DNA from: Massilia timonae CCUG 45783
GTDB lineage: Bacteria > Pseudomonadota > Gammaproteobacteria > Burkholderiales > Burkholderiaceae_D
NCBI RefSeq assembly: GCF_000315425.1
Contig: NZ_JH992922.1
Location: forward strand, 398,873-462,872
DNA length: 64,000 nucleotides
Direction of reading: 5' to 3'
Of this stretch, positions 1 to 6,813 are shown piece after piece. Each line of letters begins with the position of its first letter. The stretch's first letter is position 1. Made by a program: the position numbers and the translations under genes. The notes under the pieces are model-generated. The model was given only the letters and a program-made list of their open reading frames with translations, made no database searches and was not told where the DNA came from.

Positions 1-295
1 CGGCGCAGGCGGCGCGGGCGGCTCGAGCACCGGCGGCGCTGGCGGCTCGACCGGCGAAATGGTTGCCGGCGCAGGCACCGGCGGCTTCGGCGGCGCCGGC
101 ACCGGCGGCGACGGCGGCACCAACAACGTGACCGCGGGTTCCTTCGACATGTCGAACTCGATGAGCAACATCGCCCAGTCGGCGGCCGGCATCTCGATCA
201 TCAGCCAGAACAACGGCTTCTCGTCGCTGATCCAGCAAAGCGTCAACGTTCAGTCGAACATGAACGTCGGCGGCACGACCCCAAGCGGCCAGTAA
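1..295 (+). CDS. C-terminal part of a glycine-rich exported protein (Fap-operon associated), 5' truncated
   Basis: The reading frame is open from the first base of the window, so the start lies upstream; the in-frame ATG at 59 is internal to the Gly-rich tract. The visible 97 residues begin with a Gly/Ala/Ser/Thr repeat region (GGAG and GTGG units) followed by an amphipathic tail of about 55 residues rich in Asn, Gln and Ser, with the segment ISQNNGFSSLIQQSVNVQ near the end. It is the first visible gene of a plus-strand cluster with a C39 peptidase and a FapF-like channel, so a secreted or amyloid-like structural subunit is a reasonable inference. The N-terminus, signal peptide and any double-glycine motif cannot be seen. 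It could equally be a surface adhesin; the name is based on context. Confidence 0.6.
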   Translation, partial: GAGGAGGSSTGGAGGSTGEMVAGAGTGGFGGAGTGGDGGTNNVTAGSFDMSNSMSNIAQSAAGISIISQNNGFSSLIQQSVNVQSNMNVGGTTPSGQ

Positions 296-318
296 TCAAG
301 AGGTCTGAGCAGCAACCG

Positions 319-347
319 CGCAAGCGTCCGCAGACCGGACGCTTGCG
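319..347 (+). terminator. Perfect 12-bp hairpin after the Gly-rich gene
   Basis: Bases 319-330 and 336-347 are perfect inverted repeats around a 5-base loop (331-335). There is no T-run directly after it, but a second hairpin with a T-run follows at 351-382. The pair lies between the first gene and the next gene of the cluster and may act as mRNA 3'-end stabiliser or part of a tandem attenuator. Confidence 0.5.
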
Positions 348-350
348 ACC

Positions 351-382
351 CGCCACGCGGCGCTCCCCGCGTGGCGGCTTTT
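351..382 (+). terminator. Rho-independent terminator/attenuator inside the Fap-like operon
   Basis: A perfect 10-bp GC-rich stem (351-360 with 367-376, loop 361-366) is followed by GCTTTT. It sits 13 bases before the start of the next gene, so transcription of the downstream processing and channel genes would depend on read-through. This would give more transcript for the upstream subunit than for the export machinery. Confidence 0.7.
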
Positions 383-395
383 CGAGCGAGGCATC

Positions 396-797
396 ATGAA
401 ACGGATTACCCAGATTAGCGCTCTCCTGCTGGCGGCCTGGATGGCGCTGCCGGTGGCGGCCCAGGCCGCGGAACCGGCGCAGCTGCCGGTGGTGGTGGGC
501 TTCCTGTCGAAGGTGGAAGTCGCGCCGAGCCGGGAAGACGACATCGCCAAAGGCTGGGGCAAGGCGACCGACGCCGAGGAACTGGGCGGGCTGCGTGGCG
601 GCGCCGACATCGTGACCACCGAGGCGACGCTCGGCGGCACCGTCGGCAATAACACGGCCACCAACGTGACCACCGGCTTCAACGTCATCGACAACGGCTC
701 GTTCGCGAATTCCTCGGGCCTGCCTGTCGTGATCCAGAACTCCGGCGCGAACGTCCTGATCCAGAACGCGACCGTCATCAACCTGCAACTGCAATAG
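396..797 (+). CDS. Small Sec-exported protein with ELxxLRGG double-glycine motif (Fap-associated)
   Basis: A 133-residue protein. Residues 1-24 look like a Sec signal peptide (KR, hydrophobic stretch, AQA). Residues 62-69 read ELGGLRGG, which fits the double-glycine leader consensus ELxx(I/L)xGG cut by C39 peptidases; cutting after G69 would release a mature chain of about 64 residues. The C-terminus (VIQNSGANVLIQNATVIN) resembles the tail of the preceding Gly-rich protein. The start is the ATG at 396 with GAGG a few bases upstream. It is followed 13 bases later by the C39 peptidase gene. The role is not known; it may be a Fap-type assembly subunit or nucleator (position and size like FapA/FapE). 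The function is inferred, the motifs are visible. Confidence 0.7.
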   Translation: MKRITQISALLLAAWMALPVAAQAAEPAQLPVVVGFLSKVEVAPSREDDIAKGWGKATDAEELGGLRGGADIVTTEATLGGTVGNNTATNVTTGFNVIDNGSFANSSGLPVVIQNSGANVLIQNATVINLQLQ

Positions 798-810
798 GCA
801 TGGGAAGAGA

Positions 811-1485
811 ATGAAGCACGGGATCTTCCTCGCCGCCCTGTGCGGCGTCCTGCTGGCGCCGGCTCCGGCGCCAGCACTCGAACTGGCGGTGGTCGGACGC
901 GTCAACGTGCCGGTCACCAGCCTCAAGGACATCAAGTTCCAGCGCACCACGCGCCAGCAGTACGACTACAGTTGCGGCGCCGCCGCCGTGTCGACCCTGC
1001 TGTCGCACCACTACGCCACCCCGACGCCGGAACAGGACGTGTTCCAGGAAATGTACGAAAAGGGTGACAAGACCAAGATTCACAAGGAAGGCTTTTCGCT
1101 GCTCGACATGCAGCGCTTCCTGGCCGCGCGCGGCTTTCGCGCCGACGGCTTCAAGCTGCCGATCGAAAAACTGATCGCCGAAAAACTGCCGGCCATCGTC
1201 CTGATCACCGACCGCGGCTTCAACCACTTCGTGGTCGTCAAGGGCTTCGAGGATGGCCGCATCCTGATCGGCGACCCGTCCACCGGCAACCGCGTCGTGA
1301 GCATGGAGCGGTTCCAGGAAATCTGGCGCAACAAGATCCTGTTCGTGATCCACAGCCACAAGGACGGCATCGCCTTCAACAATCCGGCCGACTGGCGCGG
1401 CGCCCCGCGCGCGCCGCTGGGCACCGGCATGCACCAGGACCAACTGAGCGCTTCGCTGCCGAAGTTCGGCCCGGGCGATTTTTGA
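811..1485 (+). CDS. C39-family periplasmic cysteine peptidase (FapD-like)
   Basis: A 224-residue protein with a signal peptide (about residues 1-22) followed by a single C39 peptidase domain and no ABC transporter domains. Visible active-site elements: Gln50, Cys55 in DYSCGAAAV, His139 in FNHFVVVKG and Asp155 in IGDPSTG. Free-standing exported C39 peptidases of this size are typical of functional-amyloid operons (FapD), where they act in the periplasm on operon partners. A good SD (GGAAGAG) precedes the ATG at 811. Neighbours on both sides encode Sec-exported proteins with double-glycine motifs, which are the likely substrates. The family call is secure; the substrates are inferred. Confidence 0.85.
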   Translation: MKHGIFLAALCGVLLAPAPAPALELAVVGRVNVPVTSLKDIKFQRTTRQQYDYSCGAAAVSTLLSHHYATPTPEQDVFQEMYEKGDKTKIHKEGFSLLDMQRFLAARGFRADGFKLPIEKLIAEKLPAIVLITDRGFNHFVVVKGFEDGRILIGDPSTGNRVVSMERFQEIWRNKILFVIHSHKDGIAFNNPADWRGAPRAPLGTGMHQDQLSASLPKFGPGDF

Positions 1486-1497
1486 CAAGGATTTGAT

Positions 1498-2013
1498 ATG
1501 CGCTGGCCCACCATTACCTTTCACCGCATCGCCTTGCTGGTCGCCCTGTGCGCCGCAGGCGCTGCGATGCCGATCGTGCAGGCCGCCGGCCCGAGCGGCT
1601 TCGGCGCGCCCGTCGATGCCGCGGAACTCGACACCATGCGCGGCGGCTTCGAGATCGCGGGCGGCCTGTCGCTGTCGCTCGGCATCGAACGCGTGGTGTC
1701 GGTCAACGGCGAAGTCCTGGCGCGCACCAATATCGCCATTCCCGACCTCGCCGCGATGACCGGCGACCAGGCGCGCCTGGCCCAGAATGCCCTGGGCGCG
1801 GCCCAGCTGATCCAGATCGGCGGCAACAACTATGCTGCGGCCGACCTCAACCTGCCCAATGGCGCGACCTTGCTGCAAAACACACTCAATGGGCAAGACA
1901 TCCGTACTGCCACGACCATTACGTCGACCGTGAATAGCATGTCCCTGCTAAAAGACATGAATTTCCAGAGCACGATTCGTGACGCAGTAGTACGTTCCCC
2001 GGGAACACTGTAG
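1498..2013 (+). CDS. Sec-exported protein with ELxxMRGG double-glycine motif (FapE-like position)
   Basis: A 171-residue protein. The N-terminal 29 residues form a signal peptide (hydrophobic core, end at VQA-A). Residues 43-50 read ELDTMRGG, a second match to the double-glycine cleavage consensus in this operon; the chain after G50 begins FEIAGGLSLSLGIERVV, alternating polar and hydrophobic residues as in beta structure. The remainder is rich in Asn, Gln, Thr and Ser, as expected of an amyloid-associated or secreted protein. ATG 1498 has AAGGA nearby and follows the peptidase stop by 12 bases. No named domain is recognised. In Pseudomonas the gene between fapD and fapF is fapE, so this is a positional counterpart; homology needs a profile search. 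Confidence 0.65.
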   Translation: MRWPTITFHRIALLVALCAAGAAMPIVQAAGPSGFGAPVDAAELDTMRGGFEIAGGLSLSLGIERVVSVNGEVLARTNIAIPDLAAMTGDQARLAQNALGAAQLIQIGGNNYAAADLNLPNGATLLQNTLNGQDIRTATTITSTVNSMSLLKDMNFQSTIRDAVVRSPGTL

Positions 2014-2045
2014 CATTGCAATATTGTCAATAACTGGAGATCTGG

Positions 2046-3560
2046 ATGTATTCACATGTCGCGCGGCTTGGCGCCGCCGGCCTGGCGGCCGCCCTCCTGG
2101 CGCCGCCCGTGCTCGCTCAACAACCTGCGGCCGAGCCTGGCACACAGGACCGACAGACCGAACTGTCCCAACTCAAGGACGAACTGGCCGAACAGCGGGC
2201 AATGGTGAACCGTCTGATGCTCGAACTCCAGGCGCAGCGCGAGCAGCTGCAACGCATGCAGGTCCGGGACGTTCCCGCGGCCCCGGCGCTGGCGGCGCGC
2301 GAGCGCATCGTGGAAGAAACCACCCCGCTGTCGGGCGCGCCGTTCGCGGTGCCGACGGCGCTGGCCGACGGCGTCCTGCTGTCGCAGCAGCGCGGCACGG
2401 GCATGTCGATGCAGGCGCCGGTGGCCCAGCCGCCGGTGCTGCCGCCGGCCGAAAGCGGCGTGGCGGCCCCGCTGCCGCCGCAGCCGCGCCCCAACCAGCC
2501 GACCCTCCCGGCGCCCGCTCCAGCCCAGGCGCAGACCCAGCGTCCGGCCCAGCAACAGCAACCGCAGACGGCGCAGAACAACAATCGCCAGGAACCGAAC
2601 CGCCCGCCCGAAGTCGCGCCGCTCGGCGACCAGCCGGGCGTGCTGACCCAGCGCGGCACCTATGTGCTCGAGCCGTCGGTGCAGTACGGCTACTCGTCGA
2701 GCAACCGCGTGGCCCTGGTCGGCTACACCGTGATTCCCGCGATCCTGATCGGCCTGGTCGACGTGCGCGAGATCAAGCGCAACACCTTCACCACCGCGAT
2801 CACCGGCCGCACCGGCATCAACAACCGGATGGAAGTCGAGGTCAAGGTGCCCTATGTGTACCGCTCGGACGCCACCGTCAGCCGCGAGCTGTTCACCGGC
2901 ACCGCGGTCGAGCGCGTGTTCGACACCAGCGGCAAGGGCCTGGGCGACGTCGAGGTCGCCGGCCGCTACCAGCTCAACAACGGCGGCCCGGACCAGGGCT
3001 ATTACATCGCCGGCCTGCGCTACAAGAGCCGCACCGGGCGCGACCCGTTCGAAGTCGTGACCGACTGCGACCAGCGCTGCATCGGCGAGAACGTGACCGG
3101 GACCGGCCTGCCGCTGGACCTGCCGACCGGTTCCGGCTTCCATTCGCTGCAAGGCACGCTGACCTGGTTGTATCCATCGGACCCGGCCGTCTTCTTCGGC
3201 AACCTGAGCTATGTGCACAACTTCAAGCGCGAGAACGTGACGCGCCTGGTGCGCAACGGCGTGCGCGAACCGCTGGGCGAGCTGGAACCGGGTTACGTGC
3301 TCGGCTTTAACTTCGGCATGGGCCTGGCGCTCAACGACAAGGCTTCGCTCAGCCTCGGCTACGACCACAGCACCATCGCGCGCATGAAACAGAACGGCCA
3401 GCCGGTGGCCGGCTCGGTGCGCACCCAGCTCGGCACCCTGCTGCTGGGCTACTCCTACCGCCTGAGCCCGAAGCGCACGCTGAACATCGCCGTGGGCGCC
3501 GGCGTGACCCGCGACACCCCGGATGTCACCCTCACGCTGCGGGTTCCGATGACGTTCTGA
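2046..3560 (+). CDS. FapF-like outer-membrane channel (coiled coil plus beta-barrel)
   Basis: A 504-residue protein with a signal peptide (about 1-25, ending LAQQ), a heptad-rich coiled coil at about 36-72, a long Pro/Gln/Asn/Ala-rich linker to about 200, and a C-terminal region from about 205 made of alternating beta strands and ending in Phe, typical of outer-membrane barrels. This order (short periplasmic coiled coil, linker, 12-stranded-type barrel) is that of FapF, the trimeric channel that secretes functional amyloid subunits. It is the last gene of the cluster, after the peptidase and its likely substrates, with an SD-like GGAGATCTGG before ATG 2046. The barrel and coiled coil are visible; the substrate is inferred. 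Alternative: a generic MetA-pathway/transporter-type barrel. Confidence 0.7.
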   Translation: MYSHVARLGAAGLAAALLAPPVLAQQPAAEPGTQDRQTELSQLKDELAEQRAMVNRLMLELQAQREQLQRMQVRDVPAAPALAARERIVEETTPLSGAPFAVPTALADGVLLSQQRGTGMSMQAPVAQPPVLPPAESGVAAPLPPQPRPNQPTLPAPAPAQAQTQRPAQQQQPQTAQNNNRQEPNRPPEVAPLGDQPGVLTQRGTYVLEPSVQYGYSSSNRVALVGYTVIPAILIGLVDVREIKRNTFTTAITGRTGINNRMEVEVKVPYVYRSDATVSRELFTGTAVERVFDTSGKGLGDVEVAGRYQLNNGGPDQGYYIAGLRYKSRTGRDPFEVVTDCDQRCIGENVTGTGLPLDLPTGSGFHSLQGTLTWLYPSDPAVFFGNLSYVHNFKRENVTRLVRNGVREPLGELEPGYVLGFNFGMGLALNDKASLSLGYDHSTIARMKQNGQPVAGSVRTQLGTLLLGYSYRLSPKRTLNIAVGAGVTRDTPDVTLTLRVPMTF

Positions 3561-3631
3561 TCGGCATCAAGGTTGTGTGGGAACATGCGGCTTGGATGAC
3601 TTGTGGTAAATACGAACACGATTGAAAAATC

Positions 3632-3663
3632 TTGCTTCCGTTTTAAGGAATTGTCCTTATAAT
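3632..3663 (+). promoter_or_regulatory. Candidate sigma-70 promoter of the cold-shock gene
   Basis: A consensus -10 TATAAT lies at 3658-3663. A TTGCTT at 3632-3637 could be the -35 but the 20-base spacing is long, so the -35 is uncertain. Transcription from about 3670 would give an 85-base leader before ATG 3755, as usual for cspA-type genes with structured 5' untranslated regions. Confidence 0.5.
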
Positions 3664-3754
3664 CAGATTTGCAATGTAGAGCGTGGCCCTGGTTTCGGTC
3701 GAGGTAACGCCAACAGGGCGCATAAACGCACAATAACTTTTTGAGGGAATTAAC

Positions 3755-3961
3755 ATGGCAACTGGCACTGTAAAATGGTTCAACGATGCTAAAGGTTTCG
3801 GCTTCATCACCCCGGACGGCGGTGGCGAAGACGTCTTTGCGCATTTCTCGGCCATCAATGCCAACGGTTTCAAATCGCTGCAGGAAAACCAGCGCGTCAC
3901 CTTCGACATCACCGCTGGCCCGAAAGGCAAGCAGGCTGCGAACATCCAGCCACAGGCTTGA
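3755..3961 (+). CDS. Cold-shock protein (CspA family)
   Basis: A 68-residue single cold-shock domain. RNP1 (KGFGFI, residues 14-19) and RNP2 (VFAHFSAI, about 29-36) are intact and the opening GTVKWFN is canonical. It binds single-stranded RNA/DNA and acts as an RNA chaperone in the cytoplasm. TGAGGG is a good SD for ATG 3755. It is monocistronic: its own promoter region lies upstream and a strong terminator follows. The long leader suggests post-transcriptional control by temperature, as known for the family. Which paralogue it is cannot be told from the window. Confidence 0.95.
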   Translation: MATGTVKWFNDAKGFGFITPDGGGEDVFAHFSAINANGFKSLQENQRVTFDITAGPKGKQAANIQPQA

Positions 3962-3998
3962 TGCAAGGCTGCCCGCCATGAGCGGGCGCGCAATGTGA

Positions 3999-4028
3999 GA
4001 GCACGTCCGAGGACGTGCTCTTGTCGTT
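3999..4028 (+). terminator. Rho-independent terminator of the cold-shock gene
   Basis: Bases 3999-4008 and 4011-4020 form a perfect inverted repeat (GAGCACGTCC and its complement), followed by TTGTCGTTT. A smaller hairpin (3971-3976 with 3982-3987) precedes it. Confidence 0.75.
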
Positions 4029-4120
4029 TACGAGATTTATTTCTTGCGATAGCGCACCATCTGCGGCGAACGTCGTTGTCACACTGACGGGATTCCAACA
4101 TCCCGCAAACAACAGACGCC

Positions 4121-6808
4121 ATGGACTACGCCTTCATCGCCTCCGCCCTGACCGACGCCAACCGTCCCATCCGCCTGCGCCTGTGGGGTGCGGCCGGCGA
4201 ATCCGCCCACGGTTTGCTGGTCAAGCATGCCAGCGGCAGCGAAGCAATCGACGGCGGCGTCGAGTACACCTTGCTCTGCGTGTCCCGCAGCGCAGGCTTG
4301 CCGCTCAAGGACTTCATTGCCAACCCCATCGAACTGCAGTTCGTGACCGACGACGGCGCCCTGCGCTGCGTATGCGGCCTGGTCGCCGAAGCCGCCGAGG
4401 GACAGGGCGACGGCGGCCTTGCCACCTATCACCTGAGGCTGCGCGACGCCCTTTCGCTGCTCGACCAAAGCTGCAATACCCGGGTTTTCCGCAATGCCAG
4501 CGAAGTCGACATCACCCGCACGCTGTTGGGCGAATGGCGCCGCGCCAATACCGTTGCCGCGCTGGCGTTCGAGTTCGACCTGAGCGCCCTCCGGAGCTAT
4601 CCGGCGCGCGCCTTCACGCTGCAGTACAACGAGTCGAGCGCGGCGTTCCTGCGCAGGCTGTGGAAGCGGCGCGGACTATCGTGGTTCATCCGCGCCGGAT
4701 CGAATGACGCCGGGGTGCCGATCCACGTGCTGGTCCTGTTCGACGACGCGCTGGGCCTGGGGCGCAACGCCGCCGGCGACATCCGCTTCCACCGCGACGG
4801 AGCGACCGAAACCTGCGACACCGTCATCGCCTGGCATGCGGTGCGCACCTTGACCGCCGGCGCGGCCGAGCGCAGCAGCTGGGACTACGTCAATGCCCGG
4901 CCCGCGGTGAGCGGGGACACCAGCATGAACGACCAGGGCAAGCTGGGCAACCGCTTCGCCGCCTCGCTATGCGACTACCTGATCGATGTGCCGCATGCGG
5001 GCGACAGCGCGGAAGATTATCGCGAACTGGGACTGGCGCGTATCCGGCGCCATGAATACGAGGCGAAGATATTCCATGGCCTGGGCAGCGTGCGCGCCAT
5101 GTGCGTCGGCGAATGGAACGGCATCCGCGGCCATCCGGAACTCGACCGGCATCCTCCGAAGGAACGCGAGTTCGTCATCACTGCACTGCACATCGAGGCC
5201 GAGAACAACCTGCCGAAACCGCTCGACGACATGGTTCGCCGCCTGTTCGCCCTCAATCGCTGGCAGGGCGGCGGCGGCCTGCTCGCCCAGGCCAGCGCCG
5301 AACGCGGGATGCGCTACACCAACCGTTTCAGCTGCGTGCGGCGCGGCATCCCGATCGTGCCGGCCTACGATCCGCGCATCGACTTGCCGCGCACCGACCT
5401 GCAGTGGGTGACCGTGGTGGGGCCGGCCAATGACGAGATCCACTGCGATGCGCTGGGGCGCGTCAAGATCCGCTTTCCCGGATGCCGGCCAGCCGATCAC
5501 GCCCATGCCGACGGCGCCGGCGCATCCGACACCGACCTCGACTCGGCCTGGGTGCACGTGGCGACGCCATGGGCCGGCGCGCAATACGGATCGATCTCGC
5601 TGCCGCGCGTAGGCCACCAGGTGCTGTGCGCGTTCGTTGGCGGCGATCCGGACAAGCCGCTGATCGTCGGCCGCGCGCATGGCGGGCGGACACCGCCGAC
5701 GTCTTTCGACCGCCGCAGCAGCCTGCCTGGCGACAAATACCTGAGCGGCATCGTCAGCAAGGAAGGCCGGGCGGACCGCTACAACCAGCTGCGGCTGGAC
5801 GACACGCCGGGCGAGATCAGCGCCCAGCTCGCCAGCGCGCACGGCAGCAGCCAGCTCAACCTGGGGTATCTCACCCATCCGCGCCGCGCCGGATCGGGGC
5901 AGGCGCGTGGGCAGGGATTCGAACTCACGACCGACGACAGCGGTGCGATCCGGACCGCCAAATCGCTCTTGATCACGGCCTGGAAACGGCTCGAAGCCTG
6001 CGGCGACCAGCTCGGGCGCGAGGAACACCTGGCGCTGATGCAGGATTGCCTGGACCTGTTCAAGTCGCTGGGCGAGTATGCGGCGCAGCACCAGGGCTTA
6101 CCGATCGATCCGGCGCCGCAGTCGGCCTTGAAGAACGATCTTGCCGCAGAGGGTGGGGGCAAACCGACGCTGAGCGTGACTGCCCCGGAAGGCCTTGCGT
6201 TCAGCACGCCGAAGACCATCGTCAGCTATGCCGGGATCGACCTCGATACGGTCGCGCAGCAGCACATGCAGCTGACCAGCGGGCAGCGTTTCAACCTGAA
6301 CGCCGGCAAGGGCATCTCGCTGTTTTCGCACATGGACGGCATTCGGCAGATCGCCCACAAGGGCAAGTTCATCATGCAGAGCCAGCACGACGACATGCAG
6401 GTCGACGCGGCCAGGGATCTGAAGGCAACGGCGGGCCAGCGCATGATCTTCATGGCCGAGAAGGAGATCACCTTCATCGTCAGCGGCGGCGCCTATCTCA
6501 CGCTCAAGGGGGGCGCGGTCGAAGTCGGCGGGCCAGGGGCGATCACGATCAAGACCGACGGGCATCACTGGGACGGACCGGCGAGCGGCAAGGCCGAGTT
6601 GCCGACCTTCGGCGAAGGCACGTTCGAGCGCACGCCGCGGTTGCTGCGCGCCACGGACGGCGAACCGGTCGAAGGCGTGGACGTGCGCGTGGCGCGCGCG
6701 GACGGCGGCACGCTCGCCGGCCAGACCAATGCGGCGGGCGAAGCCGAACCGGTGAGCGCCGATCACGTGCAGCAAATGAAGGTGACGTTCCATACGAGCG
6801 AGGGTTGA
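4121..6808 (+). CDS. vgrG: Type VI secretion VgrG spike protein
   Basis: An 895-residue VgrG. Residues 1 to about 380 are the gp27-like/phage GPD part; about 405-520 is the gp5 OB-fold (VVGPANDEIHCDALGRVKI, then SISLPRVGHQVLCAFVGGDPDKP); about 650-840 is the DUF2345 region; the last 60 residues form a small beta domain (GEPVEGVDVRVARADGG) of the kind that docks effectors. VgrG trimers form the tip of the T6SS spike and carry effectors out of the cell. The gene is followed 5 bases later by a Tle3-like lipase, then an adaptor and a PAAR gene, so it very likely delivers that lipase. No T6SS sheath, baseplate or ClpV genes are in the window, so this is an orphan vgrG island using core machinery elsewhere. 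Confidence 0.93.
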   Translation: MDYAFIASALTDANRPIRLRLWGAAGESAHGLLVKHASGSEAIDGGVEYTLLCVSRSAGLPLKDFIANPIELQFVTDDGALRCVCGLVAEAAEGQGDGGLATYHLRLRDALSLLDQSCNTRVFRNASEVDITRTLLGEWRRANTVAALAFEFDLSALRSYPARAFTLQYNESSAAFLRRLWKRRGLSWFIRAGSNDAGVPIHVLVLFDDALGLGRNAAGDIRFHRDGATETCDTVIAWHAVRTLTAGAAERSSWDYVNARPAVSGDTSMNDQGKLGNRFAASLCDYLIDVPHAGDSAEDYRELGLARIRRHEYEAKIFHGLGSVRAMCVGEWNGIRGHPELDRHPPKEREFVITALHIEAENNLPKPLDDMVRRLFALNRWQGGGGLLAQASAERGMRYTNRFSCVRRGIPIVPAYDPRIDLPRTDLQWVTVVGPANDEIHCDALGRVKIRFPGCRPADHAHADGAGASDTDLDSAWVHVATPWAGAQYGSISLPRVGHQVLCAFVGGDPDKPLIVGRAHGGRTPPTSFDRRSSLPGDKYLSGIVSKEGRADRYNQLRLDDTPGEISAQLASAHGSSQLNLGYLTHPRRAGSGQARGQGFELTTDDSGAIRTAKSLLITAWKRLEACGDQLGREEHLALMQDCLDLFKSLGEYAAQHQGLPIDPAPQSALKNDLAAEGGGKPTLSVTAPEGLAFSTPKTIVSYAGIDLDTVAQQHMQLTSGQRFNLNAGKGISLFSHMDGIRQIAHKGKFIMQSQHDDMQVDAARDLKATAGQRMIFMAEKEITFIVSGGAYLTLKGGAVEVGGPGAITIKTDGHHWDGPASGKAELPTFGEGTFERTPRLLRATDGEPVEGVDVRVARADGGTLAGQTNAAGEAEPVSADHVQQMKVTFHTSEG

Positions 6809-6813
6809 AGACG

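Noticed and set aside
1..130. Tandem DNA repeat or CRISPR-like array at the left edge
   Set aside because: The repetition is of Gly codons in an open frame with changing third bases, not of identical DNA units with spacers.
778..1896. Long minus-strand open frame opposite the C39 peptidase and its neighbour
   Set aside because: It overlaps two well-supported plus-strand genes with signal peptides, motifs and SDs; its translation is rich in Arg, Ala, Gly and His with no family features. It is an effect of high GC.
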